Shown: positions 6,680-14,733, numbered from the stretch's first letter. The stretch is 25,029 nucleotides of DNA from an uncultured Collinsella sp. (GCA_958405565.1 CATYEN010000031.1:1-25029); one strand, 5' to 3'. The notes: generated by a model not told the origin, from the sequence alone. Made by a program: numbers and translations.

Positions 6680-8116
6680 ATGGCAGAGACAGAGAAGAAG
6701 CGCGGTATCCGCGTCCCCCATGTATACACCATCATCCTTGCTTTAATGGCTATTTTTGCGGTTATGACCTGGTTGGTTCCTTCGGGATCGTTTGAACGTC
6801 AGGAAGTTAACGGTCGCGAGGTGACGGTCGCGGGCACTTATGAACCCATCGACAAGGTCTATACCGATGAGGACGGCAACGAGGTCGATCTTCGTCAAGG
6901 TGTCTTTGATGTCTTGGAAGCCCCTGCGGTCGGTATCCAGCAGGCCGTGGAGGTTGTTGCGTTCATCCTGATTGTGGGAGGTTCGTTCCAGGTCATCACC
7001 GCGACGGGTGCGATTACGAGCGGCGTGGCGCGTGTCGTCAAGAAGTTCAAGAGTAAAGACGTTCTCATCATCCCGATCTTGATGATCCTTTTCGCTCTGG
7101 GTGGAAGCACCTTTGGCATGGCTGAGGAAACGCTCCCGTTCTTCGCAATCCTCATGCCAATCATGATGGCCATGGGCTTCGACTCCATTACAGCGTTTAT
7201 GACGGTATTTGTAGGTGCTCGAATCGGCTATATCGCTTCGACTGTCAACCCGTTCAACGTCCTGATCGCTCAGGGAATCCTGGGTATCCAGGGCAATCCC
7301 CAGCTTTGGCTGCGCATGATCGCGCTCGTGGTCCTTACGACCATTGGCGTCGCTTGGGTCATGGTGTACGCCCTCAAGGTCAAGAAGAACCCCGAATCCT
7401 CCCTCGCATACCATGACGACATCAAGAAGCGCGAGGAGTTCGGCGCCGACGGGAACCTTCTCGAAAGTGAGTTCACCGGCAGGCAGAAGGCCGTCATGGC
7501 CATCTTTGTGCTCGGCCTCGTTGCAATCATCTGGGGACTCGTGACCCAGGGCTGGTACATGAACGAGATCTCTGCCATCTTCTTGGCTATGGCCCTTCTT
7601 GCCGGCGTCGTTTCCGGCATGAATGAAAAGGAGATCGCCGGTGAGTTCGTCAAGGGTATCGCGGATTTCGCCTTCTCTGCCATTGTGGTCGGCCTTGCGC
7701 GCGGCATCCTCGTGATTGCGAATGACGGCATGATCATTGACACGATCCTCAACACGCTTGCAACGGCTCTTGCCGGCGTTCCCCCGGTTGTGTTCACGAG
7801 CATTCTCTACGTGATCGACAACCTGCTCTCGATCCTCGTTCCGAGCTCTTCGGGTATTGCGGCGCTTACGATCCCCATCTTTGGACCCCTCGTTGAGCTC
7901 ATGGGCCTTAACCCCGAGGCCGCTGTGACGGGCCTCTCCATGGGCAGTGCGGCCATGTCGCTTATCTCGCCCACGAGCGCCATGCTCGTTGCCGGACTCG
8001 GCGTGTGCAAGATTCCCCTCGGTCAGTGGTGGAAGGTCGCGTGGAAGTTCTTCGTGGTCGTTAGCATCGTCTGCTTGGCATTTACCGCCGTGTCGGGTCT
8101 TATCCCCCTGGCGTAG
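6680..8116 (+). CDS. arcD: YfcC-family arginine/ornithine antiporter (ArcD type)
   Basis: This 478-residue membrane protein belongs to the YfcC/DcuC-like family: a short charged N-terminus, VPHVYTIILALMAIFAVMTW as the first membrane helix, then WLVPSGSFER, and about a dozen hydrophobic segments with SSSGIAALTIPIFGPL near residue 395. Streptococcal ArcD antiporters are of this type, which with the position directly before arcA makes arginine uptake in exchange for ornithine the likely job. The family also holds uncharacterised and peptide or dicarboxylate carriers, so the substrate is inferred from context. AAGGAGG precedes the ATG at 6680. It is the first gene of the arcDABC operon, 54 bp before arcA, and is divergent from the deiminase paralogue. 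Confidence 0.88.
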   Translation: MAETEKKRGIRVPHVYTIILALMAIFAVMTWLVPSGSFERQEVNGREVTVAGTYEPIDKVYTDEDGNEVDLRQGVFDVLEAPAVGIQQAVEVVAFILIVGGSFQVITATGAITSGVARVVKKFKSKDVLIIPILMILFALGGSTFGMAEETLPFFAILMPIMMAMGFDSITAFMTVFVGARIGYIASTVNPFNVLIAQGILGIQGNPQLWLRMIALVVLTTIGVAWVMVYALKVKKNPESSLAYHDDIKKREEFGADGNLLESEFTGRQKAVMAIFVLGLVAIIWGLVTQGWYMNEISAIFLAMALLAGVVSGMNEKEIAGEFVKGIADFAFSAIVVGLARGILVIANDGMIIDTILNTLATALAGVPPVVFTSILYVIDNLLSILVPSSSGIAALTIPIFGPLVELMGLNPEAAVTGLSMGSAAMSLISPTSAMLVAGLGVCKIPLGQWWKVAWKFFVVVSIVCLAFTAVSGLIPLA

Positions 8117-8170
8117 CCCATAAGGTTTTTTGGAAATCAATTAATAGGTCATTAACAGAAAGGACGAAAA

Positions 8171-9415
8171 ATGAGTAAGGGACTGAACGTCCATAGCGAA
8201 ATCGGTGCTCTCAAGAAAGTTTGCGTGCATCGTCCCGGTATGGACCTGGTCAACATGAAGGCAGAAGACTTCGATCGCGTCTGGATCCACGACGCCTTCT
8301 ATCTGGACTATGCTCAGAAGGAGCACGATCAGTTTACCGACCTGCTTCGCGGTGCCGGAGCCGAGGTCGTCTACATGGAGGAGCTGCTCGCCGAGACGTT
8401 TGACAAGGTTGAGGGTACGCGCGCCGAGTTCATGACCAAGTTTATGGCCGAGGCCGGTATCTCCAATGCGGCCTTGCGTCAGGCTGTTGTGGAGAAGCTC
8501 GATTCCATCAAGGACAACAAGGAGTTTGTCCTTACCGCCATGGGCGGTCTCTATGTCCGCGACCTTGAGATCCCCAGGGTCACCGGCTCGCTTGCCAGCA
8601 TGGACGGCGAGGAGCTGAAGGCCGACGACATGGTACTGTTCCCCATGCCTGCTTCCTACTTCTCGCGTGACCCCATGGCCGTCGTCGGCAAGGGCGCCAC
8701 GATGAACCGCATGTACTGGAACCAGCGCAACCGCGAGGTCATCTTCTACGAGACCGTTCTGCGCAACCATCCGGACTATGCCGGCAGCCCCATCTGGTAT
8801 GACCACAACAGCGAGTGGCACATCGAGGGTGGCGACATCCTCAACATCAACGCAAAGACGCTTGCCATCGGCATCTCCGAGCGCACGCAGACCGCGGCGA
8901 TCGACGAGCTCGCTAAGAATATGTTCTGGGGTTCGGACGAGGCCGAGATTGAGAACATCTACGCCATCAAGATTCCGCACGGCTATGCCTACATGCACCT
9001 CGACACCGTCTGCACCCAGGTCGATCGTGACAAGTTCACCGTATATCCGGGCATCTATCAGACCCTGCGCGCCTATCGCCTGACCAAGGGCGACAGCGAG
9101 GGCGAGGTCCATATCGAGGAGCTCGAGGGCACCCTCCAGCACATTCTCGAGCTTGCAACTGGCATGGACCATATCACCATGATCGAGTGCGGCGGCGGCG
9201 ATCCCATTGAGGCCTCTCGCGAGCAGTGGAATGACGGTTCCAATACGCTTGCCGTCGCCCCGGGCAAGGTGTGCGTCTACGAGCGTAACGTCATCACAAA
9301 CGATGCGCTGTACAAGGCCGGTGTCGAGCTTCTGGTCGCACCTTCCGAAGAACTCTCCCGTGGTCGCGGCGGCCCGCGCTGCATGACCATGCCCTTCTGG
9401 CGCGAAGAGATCTAA
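8171..9415 (+). CDS. arcA: Arginine deiminase
   Basis: A 414-residue cytoplasmic enzyme that hydrolyses arginine to citrulline and ammonia, the first step of the pathway. Motifs in order: CVHRPG (18-23), FSRDP (164-168), HIEGGD (217-222), MHLDT (275-279) and GRGGPRCM (398-405). The catalytic set is Asp167, Glu219, His276, Asp278 and Cys404. One oddity: many deiminases have PN before the FTRD motif (the asparagine contacts the substrate carboxylate in the Pseudomonas enzyme, as I recall), but here it is PASYFSRD. AGAAAGGA upstream of 8171 gives the start. It sits between arcD and arcB in a single operon. Compared with the paralogue at 5151-6401 it retains the arginine near the catalytic cysteine, so it is the likely functional pathway enzyme. 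Confidence 0.96.
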   Translation: MSKGLNVHSEIGALKKVCVHRPGMDLVNMKAEDFDRVWIHDAFYLDYAQKEHDQFTDLLRGAGAEVVYMEELLAETFDKVEGTRAEFMTKFMAEAGISNAALRQAVVEKLDSIKDNKEFVLTAMGGLYVRDLEIPRVTGSLASMDGEELKADDMVLFPMPASYFSRDPMAVVGKGATMNRMYWNQRNREVIFYETVLRNHPDYAGSPIWYDHNSEWHIEGGDILNINAKTLAIGISERTQTAAIDELAKNMFWGSDEAEIENIYAIKIPHGYAYMHLDTVCTQVDRDKFTVYPGIYQTLRAYRLTKGDSEGEVHIEELEGTLQHILELATGMDHITMIECGGGDPIEASREQWNDGSNTLAVAPGKVCVYERNVITNDALYKAGVELLVAPSEELSRGRGGPRCMTMPFWREEI

Positions 9416-9497
9416 GTCTCGGCTTTTTCATGCGGGCGCGCATGTGCATCTGCGTCGCCCGCCTTCTCAAGACATCGTTCATTCGAAAGGACATATC

Positions 9498-10505
9498 ATG
9501 GCTCTTAACCTTTCTGGCCGCAATTTTCTGACGCTTCTCGACTTCTCCACCGAGGAGATTGAGTACATGCTCGACCTTTCCAAAAACTTCAAGGATATGA
9601 AGCGTGCCGGTTATCCGCACCGTTTTCTCGAGGGCAAGAACATCGTCCTGCTCTTTGAGAAAACTTCCACCCGTACCCGTTGCGCCTTCGAGGTCGGCGG
9701 TATGGACCTGGGCATGGGCGTGACCTACCTCGATCCCGGTTCGTCGCAGATGGGCAAGAAGGAGTCCATCGAGGACACCGCTCGCGTCCTCGGCCGCATG
9801 TACGACGGCATCGAGTATCGCGGTTCCGATCAGTCCATCGTCGAGGAGCTTGCCGCCAAGGCCGGCGTCCCCGTCTGGAACGGTCTGACCAATGAGTACC
9901 ATCCCACCCAGGCCCTCGCCGATATTCTCACCATGCGCGAGGAGTTTGGCGATACGCGCGGCATGAAGCTCACGTATCTTGGTAAGGAACAGGGCAACGT
10001 CAGCGATTCCCTGATGGTCATCTGCGCCAAGCTTGGTATTAACTTCTGCTCCTGCGGTCCCAAGGGCGATGTCGAGGGCGCTACGCATTTTGATCCCGAG
10101 CTCCTCGCGCGCTGCCAGGAGATTGCTGCCCAGAACGGCTGCACCATCCAGCTGACCGAGGATATCGACGAGGGCGTTAAGGATGCCGACGTTATCTACA
10201 CTGACGTGTGGGTCGGTATGGGTCAGGCAGAAGAGCTGTGGAAGAGCCGTATCGAGCTTCTGTCTCCGTACCGTGTGACGGCAGAGGTTATGGCCAAGGC
10301 CAACCCCAACGCTATCTTTATGCACTGTCTGCCGAGCTTCCATGACACCCAGACCACCATCGGCGCCGAGATTGCCGAGAAGTTCGGCGTCACCGAGATG
10401 GAGGTCTCTGATGAGGTCTTCGAGTCCGCGCAGTCCCGCGTGTTCCAAGAGGCCGAGAATCGTATGCACACCATCAAGGCCGTTATGTACGCGACGCTCC
10501 GCTAG
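9498..10505 (+). CDS. arcB: Catabolic ornithine carbamoyltransferase
   Basis: A 335-residue enzyme that phosphorolyses citrulline to ornithine and carbamoyl phosphate in the pathway. Carbamoyl phosphate motif STRTR (57-61), HPTQALAD (135-142), HCLPSFHD (276-283) and the C-terminal NRMHTIKAVM (321-330) all fit catabolic ArcB. Two substrate-side loops depart from the usual form: the region normally like GDARNNMGNS reads GKEQGNVSDS (162-171), and the ornithine loop normally like DVWVSMG reads DVWVGMG (236-242), so the serine of SMG is lost. Putrescine and other carbamoyltransferases also vary there, so specificity deserves testing, though context argues for ornithine. CGAAAGGA precedes the ATG at 9498; a frame opening at 9444 is not supported. 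arcC copy 2 follows 23 bp later. Confidence 0.94.
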   Translation: MALNLSGRNFLTLLDFSTEEIEYMLDLSKNFKDMKRAGYPHRFLEGKNIVLLFEKTSTRTRCAFEVGGMDLGMGVTYLDPGSSQMGKKESIEDTARVLGRMYDGIEYRGSDQSIVEELAAKAGVPVWNGLTNEYHPTQALADILTMREEFGDTRGMKLTYLGKEQGNVSDSLMVICAKLGINFCSCGPKGDVEGATHFDPELLARCQEIAAQNGCTIQLTEDIDEGVKDADVIYTDVWVGMGQAEELWKSRIELLSPYRVTAEVMAKANPNAIFMHCLPSFHDTQTTIGAEIAEKFGVTEMEVSDEVFESAQSRVFQEAENRMHTIKAVMYATLR

Positions 10506-10528
10506 TAACTGGGAAGTGAGCGAACACT

Positions 10529-11491
10529 ATGAGTAAACCGTACGGTAAGCCCGATCGTATCGTCGTCGCCCTTGGCGGCAACGCCCTCGGCAACAACCCC
10601 GTCGAGCAGATCGAGGCCGTGAGCAACACCGCCCACGCCCTCCTCGGCCTCATCGAGCAGGGCAACGAGATCATCATCACCCACGGCAACGGCCCGCAGG
10701 TCGGCATGATCCAGAACGCCTTCGCCGCCGCCCACGACGCCATCGGCACCCCCGAGATGCCGCTGCCCGAGTGCGGCGCCATGTCCCAGGGCTACATCGG
10801 CTATCACCTGCAGCAGGGCATCGGCCGCGAGATGCACAAGCGCTACAAGCGTTGGCACGCCGCAACCGTCGTCACCCAGATCGAGTGCGACCCGGACGAT
10901 CCCGCGTTCAAGAACCCGACCAAGCCGATCGGCCCCTTCTACACCGAGGAGCAGGCCAAGGAGTTCATGGCCGAGGATCCCTCCAAGGTCTTCGTCGAGG
11001 ATTCCGGCCGCGGCTGGCGTCGCGTCGTCGCTTCCCCCGATCCCAAGAAGATCGTCGAGGCCGACTCCATCCTCAACCTGCTCGACAACGAGTTCATCGT
11101 CATCGCCTGCGGTGGCGGCGGCATCCCCGTCGTCCGCGACTACGAGAACAAGGGCTGCTACAAGGGCGTTCCCGCTGTCATCGACAAGGACCTGGGCGGC
11201 GAGCTGCTGGCCGAGGACTGCGACGCCGACGTTCTGTTCCTGCTGACCGCCGTTGAGCATGTCGCCATCAACTTTGGCAAGCCCAACCAGGAGGAGCTCG
11301 AGGACATCACCGCCGACGAGGCCGAGCGCCTGGCCGACGAGGGCCAGTTCGGCAAGGGTTCCATGGAGCCCAAGGTCCGCGCCGCCATCAAGTTCGCCCG
11401 CTCCCGCAAGGGCCGCACCTGCATCATCGGCGCCCTGGACAAGGCCGCCGAGACCATGGCCGGCCTCTCCGGTACCCGCATCCACGAGTAG
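10529..11491 (+). CDS. arcC: Carbamate kinase, copy 2 (operon-borne)
   Basis: This 320-residue carbamate kinase is identical to copy 1 except for Tyr at position 5, and closes the arcDABC operon, turning carbamoyl phosphate from ArcB into ATP. The ATP and substrate motifs GGNALG, HGNGPQVG and CGGGGIP are present. It begins 23 bp after the arcB stop; the ribosome site is weak (GGGAAGTGAG), so coupling to arcB translation is possible. The first 33 bases differ from copy 1 at nine positions, mostly silent, whereas the remaining gene and terminator are identical, a mosaic that suggests gene conversion rather than simple recent duplication. Confidence 0.97.
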   Translation: MSKPYGKPDRIVVALGGNALGNNPVEQIEAVSNTAHALLGLIEQGNEIIITHGNGPQVGMIQNAFAAAHDAIGTPEMPLPECGAMSQGYIGYHLQQGIGREMHKRYKRWHAATVVTQIECDPDDPAFKNPTKPIGPFYTEEQAKEFMAEDPSKVFVEDSGRGWRRVVASPDPKKIVEADSILNLLDNEFIVIACGGGGIPVVRDYENKGCYKGVPAVIDKDLGGELLAEDCDADVLFLLTAVEHVAINFGKPNQEELEDITADEAERLADEGQFGKGSMEPKVRAAIKFARSRKGRTCIIGALDKAAETMAGLSGTRIHE

Positions 11492-11592
11492 TCTCTACTC
11501 TGTCGCCTCTCTCGTGGGCGCCAGGCAAGGCGCCCGCAAACTAGCCTCTCTTCATGAGCCCCGCGGTCCGCTCCGACCGCGGGGCTTTTGCT
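10562..11592 (+). repeat. Long direct repeat, copy 2 (arcC body plus terminator)
   Basis: Partner of 3443-4473, identical over 1,031 bases. Its right border is five bases before the inverted-repeat element at 11598. Confidence 0.9.
11557..11589 (+). terminator. Rho-independent terminator of the arcDABC operon
   Basis: Same 12-bp perfect stem, 6-nt loop and TTTT as the terminator of arcC copy 1, 65 bp after the stop codon. Confidence 0.9.
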
Positions 11593-11597
11593 ATCGG

Positions 11598-11627
11598 TAG
11601 TCATTGGGGACAGACTTAAATGAGTGG
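11598..11627 (+). repeat. Left terminal inverted repeat of the 271-bp element
   Basis: Exact reverse complement of 11839-11868; identity stops on both sides at the stated borders. Confidence 0.85.
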
Positions 11628-11764
11628 CACCAATCAACTGCGGAAAGTGCATCCCACAATGAGTGTCCAAAGCGGGGCACAGTTTCCTTTGAGGCCCTCA
11701 ACCGGAAAGTACATCCCGGAATTTTGCCGAAAAGTGGCTCTCGGTTTCCCAAACAGGCCGTGCG

Positions 11765-11812
11765 CGGAAAGTGCATCCCGCTATCGAACTTCAAAGCGGG
11801 ATGCATTTTCCG
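11765..11812. other. Strong stem-loop, module 3 of the element
   Basis: A 17-bp stem with a single mismatch (arms at 11765-11781 and 11796-11812) around a 14-nt loop. The right arm contains GCGGGATGCATTTTCCG. Confidence 0.75.
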
Positions 11813-11838
11813 TGCCAGCAGTTCCGGGCAGCCAGAGA

Positions 11839-11868
11839 CCACTCATTTAAGTCTGTCCCCAATGACTA
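11839..11868 (-). repeat. Right terminal inverted repeat of the 271-bp element
   Basis: Exact reverse complement of 11598-11627. Its last three bases (CTA, read TAG on the minus strand) are the stop codon of the C39-like peptidase gene. Confidence 0.85.
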
Positions 11869-12900
11869 GTAGTAGGCCCACATGGCTTCGACTTCGTTAA
11901 GGACCTCTACGACGCCCCAGCGGCGGGCGCTGCGGCTGGCCGAGTTGGGATCGAAGACTTCAATCTGGTCGGCGTCGTCAATACCGTAAAGCACAATGTA
12001 GTGGCCCACGTTGGTAAAGGTGCCCGGCCGAACGGCGGCGATGACGGGCGCTCCCGAACGCAGCGCCTGAGTCATCGAGTCACGGTCGTTATGGAGCTCC
12101 GTTCCGTTAAGTCCCAACTGCCACGCGCCGCTCGTCATAAACGACCATTCGGTTGCACCGGTGGGGGCGTAATTGCCCGCCTCGGAAAGCGCGCACATAT
12201 CGACGGGGGTCATATCGATGCGTCCCGTCTTAAAGATATAGACCATGGTGAGGCACGTAGGCCCGCAGGCATTTTGGCGGATGGTGCCGCCGGCGTAAGG
12301 CAGCTCCGACCACACAGGGTCGATCTGATAGATATGGGGCATCGTGCCGGCTTGCCATTGCGAGCGCGGGGTCGAAAAGGCAAAAGAATAACCGGGCGCG
12401 ACGGGGGCCTTGAGCAGCTTGTCCTCGGCGGTGGGCTCGAGACCGGCCGAGCCGTGGGACATACAGGAGCTCATAAGCACAAAGACCAGACAGGTGAGGA
12501 TAGAGCACAGTGCGAGGCGAAGTCGACGAGCCGGCAGGGCGGGGGCATTCGCGTGCGATGTCGAGCGGTAAGGCTTGCCGCCGCGTCCGCCTTGGGGATG
12601 CGAAAAGAAGCGGTTGATATGGATGCCGGGCTGACGTGCACCGTTGCGGCGCAGTTGTGGAACCTCGGCCTGACGCTGTCGAGTGCGCGCGCCCAAGCGG
12701 CTATCTTGCTGCACGCTTGTGCCCGTGCTAGGACGGCCACTCTGCCGTGTTCTGCTTGTCTGCTGCCGAGACGAAGGCCTGGGTTGCTCTTGAGGGCGTT
12801 GCGGATTGCTGCTCGTGGCACTTCTGGGCGTCGGCGTGGTACGGCCAGCAAGGCGAACGCTTTGTCGCCGTTGATCACCGTCGTTGTATCCGTATGCCAT
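11866..12900 (-). CDS. Membrane-anchored C39-like cysteine peptidase
   Basis: A 344-residue protein in three parts. Residues 1-126 are a basic, low-complexity tail rich in Arg, Gln, Ser, Thr and Pro. Residues 127-146 are one hydrophobic segment. Residues 185-344 resemble the C39-like papain fold, with Gln192 (YQIDPVW), the nucleophile Cys212 (NACGPTCLTMV), His300 (VGHYIVLYGI) and Asp318 (FDPNS). The topology would put the peptidase domain outside the cell with the tail inside. A target is not evident; no bacteriocin transporter or precursor gene adjoins, so a wall or secreted peptide role is only possible. The start at 12900 has AAGGCGG upstream, and TATACA (12919-12924, minus) is a -10 candidate. 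The stop codon lies in the terminal repeat of the adjacent element, so the C-terminus may have been altered by insertion. Confidence 0.82.
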   Translation of the reverse strand: MAYGYNDGDQRRQSVRLAGRTTPTPRSATSSNPQRPQEQPRPSSRQQTSRTRQSGRPSTGTSVQQDSRLGARTRQRQAEVPQLRRNGARQPGIHINRFFSHPQGGRGGKPYRSTSHANAPALPARRLRLALCSILTCLVFVLMSSCMSHGSAGLEPTAEDKLLKAPVAPGYSFAFSTPRSQWQAGTMPHIYQIDPVWSELPYAGGTIRQNACGPTCLTMVYIFKTGRIDMTPVDMCALSEAGNYAPTGATEWSFMTSGAWQLGLNGTELHNDRDSMTQALRSGAPVIAAVRPGTFTNVGHYIVLYGIDDADQIEVFDPNSASRSARRWGVVEVLNEVEAMWAYY

Positions 12901-13261
12901 TCGTACCGCCTTGTCTCATGTATAACCTGTCTATCCTACAAAAAAGATGTGCAACAAATGGGTCTGCGCGTCAAAAGCTCGGTAAACGGTACGAAAGGCG
13001 CAAAACACACGGCCTCAAAAACATCTCTCTATGCGTCCGATGAGCGTACGCCCGTCGGACGGGCGGCAACAATGAGTGGCAAACCGTGCCGTTCGTCCCA
13101 AAAACGGCGCCGCTCGTTTTACAGTTCTGCCTTCGGTCGAGCCACAAGCGGCGCTGCTGTGCCAAGGCCGTATCTTAAAGCCACGAAATAAAAGCGCGCG
13201 GCAAAACAGACCGCGCAAGGGGTGACGCCAAAGAGGCGTCAATAAGGAAAGGAGGGGAACA
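12901..13261. other. Intergenic region between the C39-like gene and the APC permease
   Basis: About 360 bp with no supported gene: the plus-strand frame crossing it has no ribosome site and a low-complexity translation. The right end holds two small stem-loops, GCGCGG/CCGCGC (13196-13216) and TGACGCC/GGCGTCA (13223-13241). The latter ends four bases before the AAGGAAAGGAGG ribosome site of the permease, so it may influence its translation. I recognise no riboswitch or T-box. Confidence 0.4.
13223..13241 (+). promoter_or_regulatory. Stem-loop just before the permease ribosome site
   Basis: Perfect 7-bp arms TGACGCC and GGCGTCA with loop AAAGA, about 20 bases upstream of the permease start and next to its strong ribosome site. 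Without a T-run it is not a terminator. Confidence 0.4.
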
Positions 13262-14713
13262 ATGGCGGACAAGAACGCAGAAGTTGCAGTCGAAGGTAAC
13301 GGCGGCATGAAGAAAACGCTTTCGCTCTGGAACTTCTTCACCATCGGTTTCGGTGCCATCATCGGTACCGGTTGGGTTCTGCAGGTCGGCGACTGGATGG
13401 TCGTGGGCGGCGGTCCCGTTCCCGCTATGATCGCATTCCTCTTGGGTGCAATCTTCCTCGTGCCCGTCGGAGCTGTTTTCGGTGAGCTCACGGCTGCTAT
13501 CCCCATCTCGGGCGGCATCGTCGAGTATGTCGATCGTAGCTTTGGCCGTACGCTGAGCTACATCACCGGTTGGCTCTTGGCCCTGGGCAACGGTATCCTG
13601 TGCCCGTGGGAGGCCATCGCCATCTCGACCCTCGTATCCGAGATGTTCGGCAGCCTGCCCGGCCTTGAGTGGCTGCGCGCCGTCAAGCTCTACACCATCC
13701 TGGGCGCCGATGTTTACCTGTTCCCGACGCTGATTGCGCTCGGCTTTGCAGTCTACGTCATCTTCCTCAACTTCCGCGGTGCCAGCTCGGCCGCCAAGCT
13801 CCAGGCCTTCCTGACCAAGGCTCTGCTCTGCGGCATGCTGCTCGCCATGGGTGTCTCGCTGTTCACCGGTTCGCCGGAACACGCCATGCCCGTGTTCTCC
13901 CAGGTCACCGGTGCTGGCGGCGGCAAGCCCGCTACCGAGGGCACCAGCCTGTTCGCCGGCATCGTGTCGGTCCTGGTTTTGACCCCGTTCTTCTACGCCG
14001 GCTTCGATACCATTCCTCAGCAGGCTGAGGAAGCAGCCGAGGGCCTCAACTGGAACAAGTTCGGCAAGATCATCTCCCTGGCCCTGCTGGCCGCCGGCGG
14101 CTTCTACATGGTCTGCATCTACTCGTTCGGCACCATCCTCGACTGGCATGAGTTCGTTAAGAGCCCGGTTCCCGCGCTTGCTTGCCTCAAGGGCATCAAC
14201 ATGCTCCTGTACCTGGCCATGCTCGTCATCGCCACGCTTGGACCCATGGGCCCGATGAACTCCTTCTACGGCGCCACGAGCCGCATCATGCTCGCCATGG
14301 GCCGCAAGGGCCAGCTGCCCGAGAAGTTCGCCGAGGTCGATCCCAAGTCCGGCGCTCCCAAGCTCGCCTGCGCCGTTCTGGGCGTCATCACCGTCATCGG
14401 CCCGTTCCTGGGCAAGAACATGCTCATCCCTCTGACCAACGTGTCGGCTCTCGCCTTCATCTTCTCCTGCGGCATGGTCGCCCTCGCTTGCCTGCGCATG
14501 CGCTTCACCGAGCCCGACCTGCCTCGTCCCTACGAGGTGCCCGGCGGCAAGTTTGGCATCAGTCTCGCTGTTGCTGCCTGCGCCGTCATCATCGGCCTGC
14601 TCGTGATTCCGTTCTCTCCCGCCTCCCTCAACATGGTGGAGTGGAGCATCGTGATCGGCTGGCTGGCCGTTGGCCTGGCCCTCATGGCCTTCACCAATTC
14701 CCGCAAAAAATAA
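13262..14713 (+). CDS. APC-family amino acid permease
   Basis: This 483-residue protein has about 12 membrane helices. The first helix carries the APC signature GFGAIIGTGW (residues 29-38), and GELTAAIPISGG follows helix 2, as in amino acid and polyamine permeases. The C-terminus ends in SRKK after a last helix. Substrate cannot be read from sequence. A very strong ribosome site (AAGGAGG) precedes 13262. The next gene, 131 bp downstream, is an amidohydrolase, so uptake of an amino acid derivative or dipeptide for hydrolysis is a reasonable inference. The kinase/regulator pair after the amidohydrolase may sense the same compound. A stem-loop without T-run between permease and amidohydrolase may tune their ratio. 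Confidence 0.9.
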   Translation: MADKNAEVAVEGNGGMKKTLSLWNFFTIGFGAIIGTGWVLQVGDWMVVGGGPVPAMIAFLLGAIFLVPVGAVFGELTAAIPISGGIVEYVDRSFGRTLSYITGWLLALGNGILCPWEAIAISTLVSEMFGSLPGLEWLRAVKLYTILGADVYLFPTLIALGFAVYVIFLNFRGASSAAKLQAFLTKALLCGMLLAMGVSLFTGSPEHAMPVFSQVTGAGGGKPATEGTSLFAGIVSVLVLTPFFYAGFDTIPQQAEEAAEGLNWNKFGKIISLALLAAGGFYMVCIYSFGTILDWHEFVKSPVPALACLKGINMLLYLAMLVIATLGPMGPMNSFYGATSRIMLAMGRKGQLPEKFAEVDPKSGAPKLACAVLGVITVIGPFLGKNMLIPLTNVSALAFIFSCGMVALACLRMRFTEPDLPRPYEVPGGKFGISLAVAACAVIIGLLVIPFSPASLNMVEWSIVIGWLAVGLALMAFTNSRKK

Positions 14714-14733
14714 CGCCTAGCCGGGGCGGATCG

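Larger units (their letters stand above)
11598..11868. mobile_element. 271-bp non-coding element with 30-bp terminal inverted repeats (MITE/REP-like)
   Basis: The ends are exact 30-bp inverted repeats (11598-11627 and 11839-11868) that include GGGGACAGACTTAAATGAG. Inside are three related modules starting with GGAAAGTGCATCCC or GGAAAGTACATCCC (about 11641, 11703, 11766). The last folds into a 17-bp stem with one mismatch (11765-11781 with 11796-11812, 14-nt loop); module 1 forms a weaker version. No coding frame is credible, so any movement would depend on a transposase elsewhere. The end sequence recalls repeats near REP-associated tyrosine transposases, from memory and unverified. No clear target-site duplication is visible. 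It may also work as a bidirectional transcription barrier between convergent genes. Confidence 0.7.

Noticed and set aside
11641..11812. Possible CRISPR array from repeated GGAAAGTGCATCCC modules
   Set aside because: Only three degenerate repeats, each paired with an inverted partner, and no cas gene nearby; hairpin modules of a repeat element fit better.
11604..11900. Small frames inside the 271-bp element
   Set aside because: They run through the inverted repeats and hairpin arms on both strands and have no ribosome site.
11866..12900. Lipoprotein signal at LMSSC in the C39-like protein
   Set aside because: The -3 residue is Met and the motif follows a 126-residue tail, so a lipobox is unlikely with the chosen start.
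12001..13191. Plus-strand 396-codon frame antisense to the C39-like gene and running on into the intergenic region
   Set aside because: The reverse strand has the C39 catalytic pattern and a membrane segment; the plus frame has neither ribosome site nor family match.
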